A DNA stretch of 17,618 nucleotides, from contig JASHTI010000019.1 in assembly GCA_030040625.1 (NCBI GenBank), forward strand, positions 1 through 17,618. The letters are read 5' to 3'. Under the pieces are notes generated by a model. The model was not told the origin of the DNA, did no database searches, and saw only the letters and a program-made list of their open reading frames with translations. Made by a program: the position numbers and the translations under genes. Source of the DNA: Thermoplasmata archaeon. GTDB lineage: Archaea; Thermoplasmatota; Thermoplasmata; Lutacidiplasmatales; UBA184. Below, one piece after another: positions 7,620 through 14,524 of the stretch (its first letter is position 1; every line of letters starts with the position of its first letter).

Positions 7620-8381
7620 TCAGCCGACCTCGGGCCGGGCCGGGGGCCGGACCGCCTCGGGACGGGGCGGGGCGCCGGGTCGCTCGAGGGCCTGGAGGGC
7701 GTCGATCGGGGCGTTCTGCCCCTCGTCGCCGACGGCCGTAAGGAGGCGCAGCATCGGACGGAACAGCGATCGGGAGGCCCGCCCGGGGTCGAGCGCGTAG
7801 GCCCGCTCGTACGCCGCGACCGCCTCCTCCTCGTCCCCGAGGGCGAGCAGCGAGAGGGCGAGATCGAGCCAGCTCTTCGCCTCCCGCGCCCCTTCCCGCT
7901 CGCCGACCTCGAGGGCGTGGTCGTCGGCGTTCGGGTTCCTCGGCGGCGGGGCCGGACCGGCCGCGCCGGCCGGCATCTGGCGGGAGAGGACGAGCGCCCG
8001 CTCGAAGGCGGTGGCGGCGGCCGACTCGTCGCCGCTCTCGGCGAGGGCGACCCCGAGGCGGTGCCAGGCGACGACGTCCTCCGGCTCGAGCGCGACGGCG
8101 CGCCGGTAGGCGCTGGCGGCGTCCGCCCACTCGTCGCGCAGGGACCGGGCGACGCCGAGGTGGAACCACGCCTCCCCGTTGCGGGGCGCGAGCGCGACGG
8201 CCCTGGAGAGCGCCGTCTCCGCCTCGGCGGCCTTGCCGAGGTGCGTGAGGGCGAGGCCGTAGTTCGACCAGCCGTCGGCGTCCTTGGGGTCCTCCCGGAC
8301 GACCTCGCCGAACGCCCGGGCGGCCCGGTCGTACTCGCGATCGCGGAGATGCTGCACGCCGACGCGGAACCGCTGGGTCAT
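7620..8381 (-). CDS. TPR-repeat protein
   Basis: A 253-residue soluble protein made of tetratricopeptide repeats. Four consecutive 34-residue units are visible at about 2-35, 36-69, 70-103 and 104-137, each with the W/LG/Y/A/P spacing (for example AWFHLGVARSLRDEWADAASAYRRAVALEP). A disordered proline/asparagine linker follows, then a fifth unit at about 165-200 (SWLDLALSLLALGDEEEAV). The C-terminus is proline/arginine-rich. TPR domains are protein-interaction scaffolds; the partner is unknown. I saw no signal peptide or membrane segment. ATG at 8381 is preferred over an upstream in-frame TTG at 8414 because a TATA-like element covers the TTG and lies about 30 bases from the ATG. Confidence 0.88.
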   Translation of the reverse strand: MTQRFRVGVQHLRDREYDRAARAFGEVVREDPKDADGWSNYGLALTHLGKAAEAETALSRAVALAPRNGEAWFHLGVARSLRDEWADAASAYRRAVALEPEDVVAWHRLGVALAESGDESAAATAFERALVLSRQMPAGAAGPAPPPRNPNADDHALEVGEREGAREAKSWLDLALSLLALGDEEEAVAAYERAYALDPGRASRSLFRPMLRLLTAVGDEGQNAPIDALQALERPGAPPRPEAVRPPARPEVG

Positions 8382-8410
8382 CCCGGCGTTCGGTCGACGA
8401 GAGTCCCCCT

Positions 8411-8418
8411 CCAAAAGG
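8411..8418 (-). promoter_or_regulatory. TATA-like element for the TPR gene
   Basis: The minus strand reads CCTTTTGG, with its near edge 29 bases from ATG 8381. It is a weak match to a TATA box but is the only A/T run nearby. Low certainty. Confidence 0.3.
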
Positions 8419-8457
8419 CTAGCGTTCGACCCCCCGCGCGACCGGGCGGGATCACGG

Positions 8458-8488
8458 GCGCCCCCGGGAGGGGGGCGCGCGGCGCCCC
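8458..8488. repeat. Two overlapping, mutually exclusive GC-rich inverted repeats
   Basis: GCGCCCCC at 8458-8465 pairs with GGGGGCGC at 8471-8478 across a 5-base loop. GGGGCGC at 8472-8478 can instead pair with GCGCCCC at 8482-8488 across a 3-base loop. Both are perfect stems. They lie upstream of the ssb TATA box. Chance in GC-rich DNA is a real alternative. Confidence 0.4.
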
Positions 8489-8521
8489 TCCCTTCACGCG
8501 ACGCCGTCGCACGACGGCCCG

Positions 8522-8529
8522 CTTATATG
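8522..8529 (+). promoter_or_regulatory. TATA box for ssb
   Basis: CTTATATG, a strong archaeal TATA match in GC-rich surroundings. By the usual TATA-to-start distance, transcription should begin near 8548-8553, leaving a leader of about 130 bases before the ssb ATG, unlike the apparently leaderless neighbours. Confidence 0.65.
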
Positions 8530-8682
8530 CGGCGCCGACGATGGGGCCGGCAAGGAATTCGCGAGCCGCCCCCGATCGAGCGTACCCTCCGTCCTCTTTC
8601 TGCGACGAGTGTTCGCGCTTCGAGCGGCGGCTTTCGGACTCCGAGGAACCAACGCGGAACGCGAACGAGGCGAGCTGAGACC

Positions 8683-9186
8683 ATGGTGGACAAACCCCTG
8701 ACAAAAGTGCGAGACCTGACGCCGAACTCGAAGCAAGTGAACGTATTGGCCAAGGTGCTGAACGTGGGTGAGCCGAAGGAAGTGATGGGCAAGTTCGGCG
8801 ATCCGAGGAAGGTCTGCGAGGCCGTCGTCGGCGACGACACGGCGACGATCATCCTCTCCCTCTGGAACGAACAGATCGGGACGATCGCCAAGGACGAGAT
8901 CATCCTCGTCGACAACGGCTACGTCTCCCTGGTCCGGGGCCACATGCGCCTCAACGTCGGACGCTACGGCAACCTGTCGAAGTCGACCGACGCGATCGCC
9001 GAGGTCAACCAGTCGCTTGACATGAGCCAGCAGGAGTTCGAGAGCGAGCGCCGCTCCTTCGGGGGCGGTGGCTACCGCGACCGCGGTGGCTACGGCGGCG
9101 GCGGCCGTTACGGCGGCGGCGGCGGCGGTGGTGGCGGTGGCGGAGGCCAGGGGCGCGAGCGCTCCGACTCCTACAAGCGCTACTAG
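8683..9186 (+). CDS. ssb: Single-stranded DNA-binding protein, Sulfolobus-type OB fold with Gly/Arg tail
   Basis: A 167-residue protein with one OB fold at about 5-105 and a disordered C-terminal tail. The fold aligns by eye with Sulfolobus SSB and the human SOSS-B/hSSB1 family: an initial VRDLTPNSKQVNV strand, then EAVVGDDTATIILSLWNE and a second half ending GHMRLNVGRYG. W61 corresponds to the ssDNA-stacking Trp56 of Sulfolobus SSB, Y80 stands at the place of Trp75, and V84 at the place of Phe79. The tail (about 127-167) has GGYxxRGG-type repeats, a run of 12 glycines and an SYKRY end, suited to protein or RNA/DNA contacts. The role is protection of ssDNA in replication and repair. ATG at 8683 is chosen because homology begins there; the open frame upstream is noncoding leader. 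A weak GAGG stands 12 bases before it. The first 100 or so bases are visibly less GC-biased than the neighbouring genes. Confidence 0.93.
   Translation: MVDKPLTKVRDLTPNSKQVNVLAKVLNVGEPKEVMGKFGDPRKVCEAVVGDDTATIILSLWNEQIGTIAKDEIILVDNGYVSLVRGHMRLNVGRYGNLSKSTDAIAEVNQSLDMSQQEFESERRSFGGGGYRDRGGYGGGGRYGGGGGGGGGGGGQGRERSDSYKRY
9112..9147 (+). repeat. GGN microsatellite coding for 12 glycines in ssb
   Basis: Twelve consecutive glycine codons, mostly GGC, inside the disordered SSB tail. The tract is prone to replication slippage, and whole-codon changes would only alter tail length. Confidence 0.85.
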
Positions 9187-9227
9187 CGCCCCGGGCGGGC
9201 GCGCGGCGTCAACCCTTTCCTCCCGTT

Positions 9228-9248
9228 CCCCGGGCTTCCCGCCCGGGG
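9228..9248. terminator. GC-rich hairpin after ssb (possible terminator)
   Basis: CCCCGGGC at 9228-9235 and GCCCGGGG at 9241-9248 form a perfect 8-base stem with loop TTCCC. It follows a pyrimidine-rich stretch after the ssb stop and comes just before the TATA box of the next gene, which supplies the T run (CTTTTAT at 9254-9260). It could end ssb transcription, insulate the next promoter, or be chance. Confidence 0.35.
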
Positions 9249-9253
9249 TCCGA

Positions 9254-9263
9254 CTTTTATATC
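9254..9263 (+). promoter_or_regulatory. TATA box for the Trx-fold/RAM gene
   Basis: CTTTTATATC, the best archaeal TATA match in the window, is centred 27 bases before ATG 9286. The spacing indicates a leaderless mRNA. Confidence 0.7.
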
Positions 9264-9285
9264 GCGGCCGCGGTCTCCGCGGGCG

Positions 9286-9972
9286 ATGGCCGATCCGGCG
9301 CACGAGCTGACCCTCTACGTACAGTCGCGCAAGGCCGTGACGTCGTTCTACCAGCGCGCCGCCGGCCCGCCGACCCTCGGCGTCGGCCCGATGACCTCGA
9401 CCTCGGTGGTCGCGGCGCCGACGAGCTCCAACGCGGTGGACGCGAGCCCGGTCGAGGGCCCGGTCTACTTCCTGTCGGACGACCAGTCGCGCGTCGTCGC
9501 CCTGGTCGAGGAGCTCGGCGTCGAGCGGGGCTACGCGGTGAAGGTCGTCGACGTCGAGAAGGCCGGACGCCTCGAGCGCCTCGTCACCGAACACCTGCGC
9601 GGCGTCACGAACTTCCCGGTCCTGGTCGGACCGGCCGGCCAGCGCCTCGCCGGCGCCGCCCAGTTCACGGAGGACGCCGTCGCCGCGATGATGCCGACCG
9701 AGCTGAAGAGCGTCCGCGCGCTCAGCTACCTCAAGGTCAAGGGCGGGGACCTCGACCGCATCCGCCGGCTCCTCGAGGGGCTGGAGGAGGTCAAGGAGCT
9801 CCACTTCCTCACCGGCGACTGGGACATCCTGGTCGTCCTCGACTTCCCCCCGACGAGCGCGAACCGGCGCCGCGGGGTCCTCGACTTCGTGACGGAGCGG
9901 ATCCGGGGGATCCCCGAGATCCTCGACACCTCGACCCTCGTGCCCGAGTTCTCGGTCACGAAGTTCCCGTAG
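9286..9972 (+). CDS. Thioredoxin-fold protein fused to an Lrp/AsnC ligand-binding (RAM) domain
   Basis: A 228-residue protein with three parts. Residues 1-58 are probably flexible, rich in Ala, Ser, Thr and Pro. Residues 59-136 look like a small thioredoxin/glutaredoxin fold: strand VYFLSD, a helix, strand YAVKVVDVE, a helix, then NFPVLVGPAGQRLAGAA with F110-P111 at the cis-proline place. The CxxC site is absent (DDQS region), so no thiol exchange is expected. Residues 143-226 match the RAM domain of Lrp/AsnC regulators: an initial VRALSYLKV strand, LEEVKELHFLTGDWDILVVLDF and the closing ILDTSTLVPEF. RAM domains bind amino acids or other small effectors and form dimers and octamers. The usual N-terminal helix-turn-helix is missing, so this is unlikely to be a classical DNA-binding Lrp. 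It may act as a sensor or as a partner that mixes with other RAM proteins. It ends 4 bases from the convergent carB stop. Confidence 0.75.
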   Translation: MADPAHELTLYVQSRKAVTSFYQRAAGPPTLGVGPMTSTSVVAAPTSSNAVDASPVEGPVYFLSDDQSRVVALVEELGVERGYAVKVVDVEKAGRLERLVTEHLRGVTNFPVLVGPAGQRLAGAAQFTEDAVAAMMPTELKSVRALSYLKVKGGDLDRIRRLLEGLEEVKELHFLTGDWDILVVLDFPPTSANRRRGVLDFVTERIRGIPEILDTSTLVPEFSVTKFP

Positions 9973-9976
9973 CGGG

Positions 9977-12900
9977 TTAGCCGCGGCGGGCGCGGCGGCG
10001 CCGCGGGACGACCGGGATCCGACCGCCCGCCGGGCGGGGCGCGCGCGCGGCGCCCGGGTCCGGGCTGCCGTACAGCGGCTCGACGGTCAGCGGGTGCTCC
10101 TCCAGCCAGGCGACCCCCTCGACGTACGCCGCCAGCGTCTCCAGGCTCGTGAACAGCGGGATGCCGAGCTCGACGGCGCGGCGCCGCAGGACGTAGTCGT
10201 CCTCCAGCATCCGCTCGAACTTCTCCTGCGTGAGCGAGGCGGGGACGTTCAGGAGCAGATCGATCTCGCCCCGGTCGATGGCCTCGGTGACGTTCGGGTG
10301 GCGCTCCGGCTCGCTCACCTTGTGCAGGATGCGGACCCCGCGGAGCCCGCGGCCGGCGAGGAACGCGCCGGTGTCCTCGGTGGCGGCGAGCTTGAGGCCG
10401 AGCTCCCGCAGGCGGCGGGCGATCGGCCACAGCTCCTCCTTGAGGCGCGGACCGCCGACGGAGAGGAAGGCGGTCCCCCGGCGCGGCACCAGCCGCACGC
10501 CGGTGGCGACGAGCGCCTTGACCAGCGCGTCGCTGAACGTCGGGCCGAAGCAGGCGACCTCGCCGGTCGACTGCATCTCGACCCCGAGCAGCGGGTCCGA
10601 GCCGGTCAGCTGGAGGAACGAGAACTGGGGGACCTTCACCCCGAACCGGCCCGGCGGCAGCGGCGCGACGCCCTCCCGCTGGAGGGGCCGGCCGAGGAGC
10701 GCGCGGGCCGCCTCGCGCAGCAGCGGGACCCCGGTCGCCTTCGCCAGGAACGGCAGCGATCGGCTCGCCCGCAGGTTGAGCTCGATGATCCGGTAGGCGC
10801 CGTGCTCGACGAGGAACTGGACGTTGAACGGCCCCCGGATCTGGAGGGTCCGCGCGAGCCGGCGGGCGGCGTCGAGCATCTCCTCCTGGACCTTCGGCGG
10901 CGTGTGCCGGGGCGGAAGGCAGAAGATCGCGTCGCCCGAGTGCACGCCCGCGCGCTCGACGTGCTCGAGGATGCCGGCGACCAGGACCTTCTGCCCGTCG
11001 CTGATCGCGTCGAGCTCCACCTCGTCGGCCCCCTCCACGAACTTCGTGATGACGACCGGGTACTCCGGCGAGACGCGCGCCGCCTCCGAGAGGAACCGGC
11101 CGAGGTCGGCCCGGCCGGCGATGACCCGCATCGCCTGCCCGCTGAGGACGTACGACGGCCGGACGAGGACCGGGTAGCCGACCTCCTCGGCGAAGGCGCT
11201 CGCCTCCTCGATGGTGGTGAACGCCCGCCACGCCGGCTGCGGGATGTCGAGCCGCTCGAGGAGCTTCGCGAACTGGGCGCGGTCCTCGGCCTGGTCGATC
11301 GACGCCGGGGCCGTCCCGAGGACCGGGATCCCGCACATCGCGAGCAGCGGCGTCAGGTTCTGCGCCAGCTGGCTGCCGACGCACGTCACGACCCCGCGGA
11401 ACCGCTCGAAGTCGCAGATGTCGCGGAGCCGCTCCAGCGTGATCTCCTCGAAGTAGAGCCGGTCCGAGCGGTCGTAGTCGGTGGAGACGGTCTCCGGGTT
11501 CGAGTTCAGCAGGGCGACGCCGCCGAGCCCCTCGGCCCGGAGGCCGTCGACCAGGTTCATCGTGGACCAGTCGAACTCCACGCTCGAGCCGATGCGGTAC
11601 GGGCCGGCCCCGACGACGAGCGCCGAGCCCGCCGGCATCGGGCGGACGTCGTCGGCGTCGGCGCGGTAGGTCAGGTAGAGGTAGTTCGTGCGCGACGGCC
11701 ACTCGCCGGCGAGCGTGTCGATCATGCGCACCCGCGGGCGGATCTCGGCCGCCAGGCGTCGCCGGCGCACCTCCTCCTCGTCCAGGCGGGCGGCGCGGCC
11801 GATCGCGCGGTCGGAGAGCCCGAGCTCCTTGGCCCGGCGCAGCAGCGGCGCCGGCAGCTGGCCGCCGGGCAGCGCGGTGAGGGCGCGGTCGGTCTCCTCG
11901 ATCTCGGCGAGCGCGTCGACAAACCAGCGGTCGATGTAGGAGACCGTCGCGATCGTCTCCGCATCGATCCCCGCCCGGAGCGCCTCGAGGACGTGGCCGA
12001 GGACCGCCGGCTTCGGCTCGGAGAGGTCCGCGAGGATCGCCTCCCGGGGCCGGGGCGTCGAGGGCGGGCGAAGGTCGGCCCGCGGATCGGCCATCCGGAC
12101 CGCCTTGCCGATCGCCTCGGGGAACGAGGCGCCGATCCCCATCGCCTCGCCGACCGACTTCATCGCCGGGCCGAGGCGCGGGTCGGCGTGGGCGAACTTC
12201 TCGAGGTCCCAGCGGGGGAGCTTGACGACGACGTAGTCCAGGCTCGGCTCGAAGCAGGCCGTCGTCACCCCGGTGATGCGGTTCTTCAGCTCGGGAAGGG
12301 TGTAGCCGAGCGCCAGCTTCGCCGCGACGTAGGCGAGCGGGTAGCCGGTCGCCTTGCTCGCCAGCGCGCTCGAGCGGGAGAGCCGGGCGTTGATCTCGAT
12401 CGCGTAGTACTCCAGGCTCTTCGGATCGAGGCAGAACTGGATGTTGCACTCGCCGACGATCCCGCACTCGGCGACGGCGCGGAACGCCGCGCGGCGAAGC
12501 AGCTGGTACTCCTCGTCGGTCAGCGTCTGGCTCGGGGCGATGACGATGTTGTCCCCGGTGTGCACGCGCATGGCGAGGACGTTCTCCATGTTGCAGACGG
12601 TCAGCGCGTTGCCGCGCGCGTCGCGCACGACCTCGTACTCGATCTGCTTGAACGCCCCGACGTACCGTTCGAGGAGGACCTGGCGCACCGGGCTGGCGCG
12701 CAGCCCCCGGGTCACGACCGCCCGCAGCTCGGCCGGGTCCCGCGCGGCGCCGCCGCCCTTGCCGCCGAGCGTGAAGGCGACGCGGACCATCAGCGGGTAG
12801 CCGAGCTCCTCGGCGGCGCGTTCGGCCTCCTCGAGCGAGCGGACGGCGCGGCTGGGGAGCGTCGGGACGCCGGCGCGCGCCATCGCGCGCACGAACTTCG

Positions 12901-13285
12901 CCCGGTCCTCGGTCGCCCGGATCCCGGCGAGCGGCGTGCCGAGCACGCGCGTTCCGGTCCGTGCGAGCGTCCCCCGGTCGGACAGCGCGACGCCGCAGTT
13001 CAGCGCCGTCTGGCCGCCGAAGGAGAGGAGCAGGCCGTCCGGCCGCTCCGCCTCGAGGATCGGGGCGACGAAGTCGGCGACGAGCGGCTGGAAGTAGACC
13101 TTGCCGCGGCGCGGCGGATCGGTCTGGAGGGTGGCGATGTTCGGGTTGACGACGATCGCGTAGACGCCGTCCTCGTCCAGCGCCTTCAGGCACTGGCTGC
13201 CGGAGTAGTCGAACTCGCCGGCCTCGCCGATCTTGAGCGCGCCGCTGCCGAGCAGGACGACCCGCTCGGGGAGCGTCGGGGTCAT
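9977..13285 (-). CDS. carB: Carbamoyl-phosphate synthase, large subunit
   Basis: A full-length 1102-residue CarB (E. coli 1073). It makes carbamoyl phosphate from bicarbonate, two ATP and ammonia delivered by CarA, for pyrimidine and arginine synthesis. Two homologous ATP-grasp halves are visible. The first opens with VVLLGSGALKIGEAGEFDYSG at 9-29, followed by GGQTALNCG (90-98) and a TEDRAKF segment. The second opens with GPYRIGSSVEFDWSTMNL, followed by a further VLVRPSYVLSGQAM. The C-terminal MGS-like allosteric domain is present (about 940-1060, ending near LLLNVPASLTQEKFE and FTSLETLAAYV). The SGALKIGEAGEFDYSG form of the first motif differs from the E. coli type. A 30-residue Pro/Arg-rich tail is extra. 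ATG at 13285 overlaps the carA TGA as ATGA, so the subunits are translationally coupled. Confidence 0.97.
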   Translation of the reverse strand: MTPTLPERVVLLGSGALKIGEAGEFDYSGSQCLKALDEDGVYAIVVNPNIATLQTDPPRRGKVYFQPLVADFVAPILEAERPDGLLLSFGGQTALNCGVALSDRGTLARTGTRVLGTPLAGIRATEDRAKFVRAMARAGVPTLPSRAVRSLEEAERAAEELGYPLMVRVAFTLGGKGGGAARDPAELRAVVTRGLRASPVRQVLLERYVGAFKQIEYEVVRDARGNALTVCNMENVLAMRVHTGDNIVIAPSQTLTDEEYQLLRRAAFRAVAECGIVGECNIQFCLDPKSLEYYAIEINARLSRSSALASKATGYPLAYVAAKLALGYTLPELKNRITGVTTACFEPSLDYVVVKLPRWDLEKFAHADPRLGPAMKSVGEAMGIGASFPEAIGKAVRMADPRADLRPPSTPRPREAILADLSEPKPAVLGHVLEALRAGIDAETIATVSYIDRWFVDALAEIEETDRALTALPGGQLPAPLLRRAKELGLSDRAIGRAARLDEEEVRRRRLAAEIRPRVRMIDTLAGEWPSRTNYLYLTYRADADDVRPMPAGSALVVGAGPYRIGSSVEFDWSTMNLVDGLRAEGLGGVALLNSNPETVSTDYDRSDRLYFEEITLERLRDICDFERFRGVVTCVGSQLAQNLTPLLAMCGIPVLGTAPASIDQAEDRAQFAKLLERLDIPQPAWRAFTTIEEASAFAEEVGYPVLVRPSYVLSGQAMRVIAGRADLGRFLSEAARVSPEYPVVITKFVEGADEVELDAISDGQKVLVAGILEHVERAGVHSGDAIFCLPPRHTPPKVQEEMLDAARRLARTLQIRGPFNVQFLVEHGAYRIIELNLRASRSLPFLAKATGVPLLREAARALLGRPLQREGVAPLPPGRFGVKVPQFSFLQLTGSDPLLGVEMQSTGEVACFGPTFSDALVKALVATGVRLVPRRGTAFLSVGGPRLKEELWPIARRLRELGLKLAATEDTGAFLAGRGLRGVRILHKVSEPERHPNVTEAIDRGEIDLLLNVPASLTQEKFERMLEDDYVLRRRAVELGIPLFTSLETLAAYVEGVAWLEEHPLTVEPLYGSPDPGAARAPRPAGGRIPVVPRRRRARRG

Positions 13286-14469
13286 GCGCGCCGCCTCGCC
13301 TTGCGGACGAACTCGTCGAAGACGAAACCGGCCTCCTGGGGGCCGGGGTGGCCCTCCGGGTGGCCCTGGAGCGCGAGCAGCCGCCCGCGGTCGTCGCGGA
13401 GCCCCTCGAGCGTGCCGTCGTCCGGGTTCGTCGCCCACGCCTCGAGGCCGGTGCCGTCCAGCGAGCCGGGCTCGACGGCGTAGCCGTGGTTCTCGCTGAC
13501 GATCACCGCGCGACCGTCGGCGAAGCAGACGGTCTTGTTCTGCCCGCGGTGGCCGTACTTCAGCTTGAACGTCCGACCGCCGCGCGCGAGCGCCAGGAGC
13601 TGGTGCCCGAGACAGATCCCGAGCGTCGGGAGCTCCCGGTTCGCCGGACGCCCGAGCTCCTCGATCGTCGCCGTCAGCGCCGCCGGGTCACCGGGGCCGT
13701 TGCTGACGACCAGGCCGGCCACGCGCCGACCGTGCCAGCGCTGCGGCACCTCGTGGCCCGGCGGGAGCCGGAGGACGCTCGCCCCCCGGTCGAGGAGGGC
13801 GCGGAGGATGCTGGACTTGGTGCCGCAGTCGAGGAAGGCGAGGAGCGGGCCGCCGTTGCGCCGCAGCACGGTCGGCTTGTCGGGAGCGACCTCGGCGACC
13901 AGGTCCTCCTCCGGGTAGGCGGGGGCGCGGCGGATCGCCCGGGCGAGCTCGTCGGCCGGGGTCGGCCGACCGCCCTCGGCGACATCGATGACCCCCCGCA
14001 GGACGCCGTGGCTGCGCAGGTGCTGCGTCAGCCGGCGGGTGTCCACGCCGGCGACCCCGGGGACGCCCTCGTCGCGGAGCCAGCCGTCCAGCGACCGGTC
14101 CATCGCCCAGTGACTGGGCTTGGTCGTCCCGCGGACGATGACGCCCCGGACCTGGAGGCCGTCGCTCTCGAGACGCGGCAGGCCGTCGGCGTCCCGGGCC
14201 CCGCGCTTCGGGACCCCGTAGTTGCCGAGGAGCGGGTAGGTGAAGGCGAGGATCTGCCCGCGGAACGACGGGTCGGTCAGCGCCTCGGGATACCCGACCA
14301 TTCCGGTCGTGAAGACGACCTCGCCGACCCGACGCCCGCTCGCGCCGAGCCCGACGCCGTCGAACCGCGTCCCGTCCTCCAAATAGACCGTCCCCGCGCG
14401 AGGGTGCTCGGGCGCGTCGGACGGCACGGGTCGGGGAACCCGACGCGTCCGAGGCGAGCGTCCCGCCAT
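13282..14469 (-). CDS. carA: Carbamoyl-phosphate synthase, small (glutaminase) subunit
   Basis: A 395-residue CarA, the class I glutamine amidotransferase that hydrolyses glutamine and passes ammonia to CarB. The N-terminal CarA domain starts near residue 27 (TVYLEDGTRFDGVGLG) and includes GEVVFTTGMVGYPEALTDPS. The glutaminase domain has the nucleophile C286 in GICLGHQ and the dyad H370/E372 in QGHPEGHPGP. ATG at 14469 adds about 25 Arg/Pro-rich residues before the conserved start. An in-frame GTG at 14427 would give a more usual N-terminus and would fit if the A/T patch at 14468-14476 is its TATA box. It is the first gene of the carAB operon and divergent from the flavoprotein gene. Confidence 0.95.
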   Translation of the reverse strand: MAGRSPRTRRVPRPVPSDAPEHPRAGTVYLEDGTRFDGVGLGASGRRVGEVVFTTGMVGYPEALTDPSFRGQILAFTYPLLGNYGVPKRGARDADGLPRLESDGLQVRGVIVRGTTKPSHWAMDRSLDGWLRDEGVPGVAGVDTRRLTQHLRSHGVLRGVIDVAEGGRPTPADELARAIRRAPAYPEEDLVAEVAPDKPTVLRRNGGPLLAFLDCGTKSSILRALLDRGASVLRLPPGHEVPQRWHGRRVAGLVVSNGPGDPAALTATIEELGRPANRELPTLGICLGHQLLALARGGRTFKLKYGHRGQNKTVCFADGRAVIVSENHGYAVEPGSLDGTGLEAWATNPDDGTLEGLRDDRGRLLALQGHPEGHPGPQEAGFVFDEFVRKARRRA

Positions 14470-14477
14470 AAGATTTG
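14467..14477. promoter_or_regulatory. Single A/T patch in the carA/flavoprotein divergent region
   Basis: CATAAGATTTG is the only A/T-rich stretch in about 120 bases. On the plus strand it lies about 50 bases before GTG 14525. On the minus strand it overlaps carA ATG 14469 and sits about 45 bases before the alternative carA GTG 14427. It could serve either gene, or both. Confidence 0.3.
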
Positions 14478-14524
14478 CGCGGCCTGCGGGCGCCGGAACG
14501 CCCTCGCCCGGCCGCTCCGGCGTC

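Larger units (their letters stand above)
8382..8682. other. Divergent intergenic region between the TPR gene and ssb
   Basis: About 300 bases without a supported gene. From left to right it holds the TPR promoter element, a very GC-rich block at 8424-8500 with overlapping inverted repeats, a TATA box for ssb at 8522-8529, and a leader of about 130 bases before the ssb ATG. A 45-codon open frame at 8541-8678 is not accepted as a gene because its ATG probably lies upstream of the transcription start and its third positions are not G/C-biased. Confidence 0.6.

Noticed and set aside
8541..8678. 45-codon open frame in the ssb leader containing a CxxC
   Set aside because: Its ATG lies only about 15 bases from the TATA box centre, probably before the transcription start; there is no in-frame alternative start and third positions lack the genome's G/C bias.
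8284..8682. In-frame upstream extension of ssb
   Set aside because: Covers the divergent promoter region and part of the TPR gene; SSB homology starts at ATG 8683.
10094..13483. Plus-strand open frame of 1129 codons opposite carB
   Set aside because: Shadow of carB caused by GC-rich third positions; no recognisable domain.
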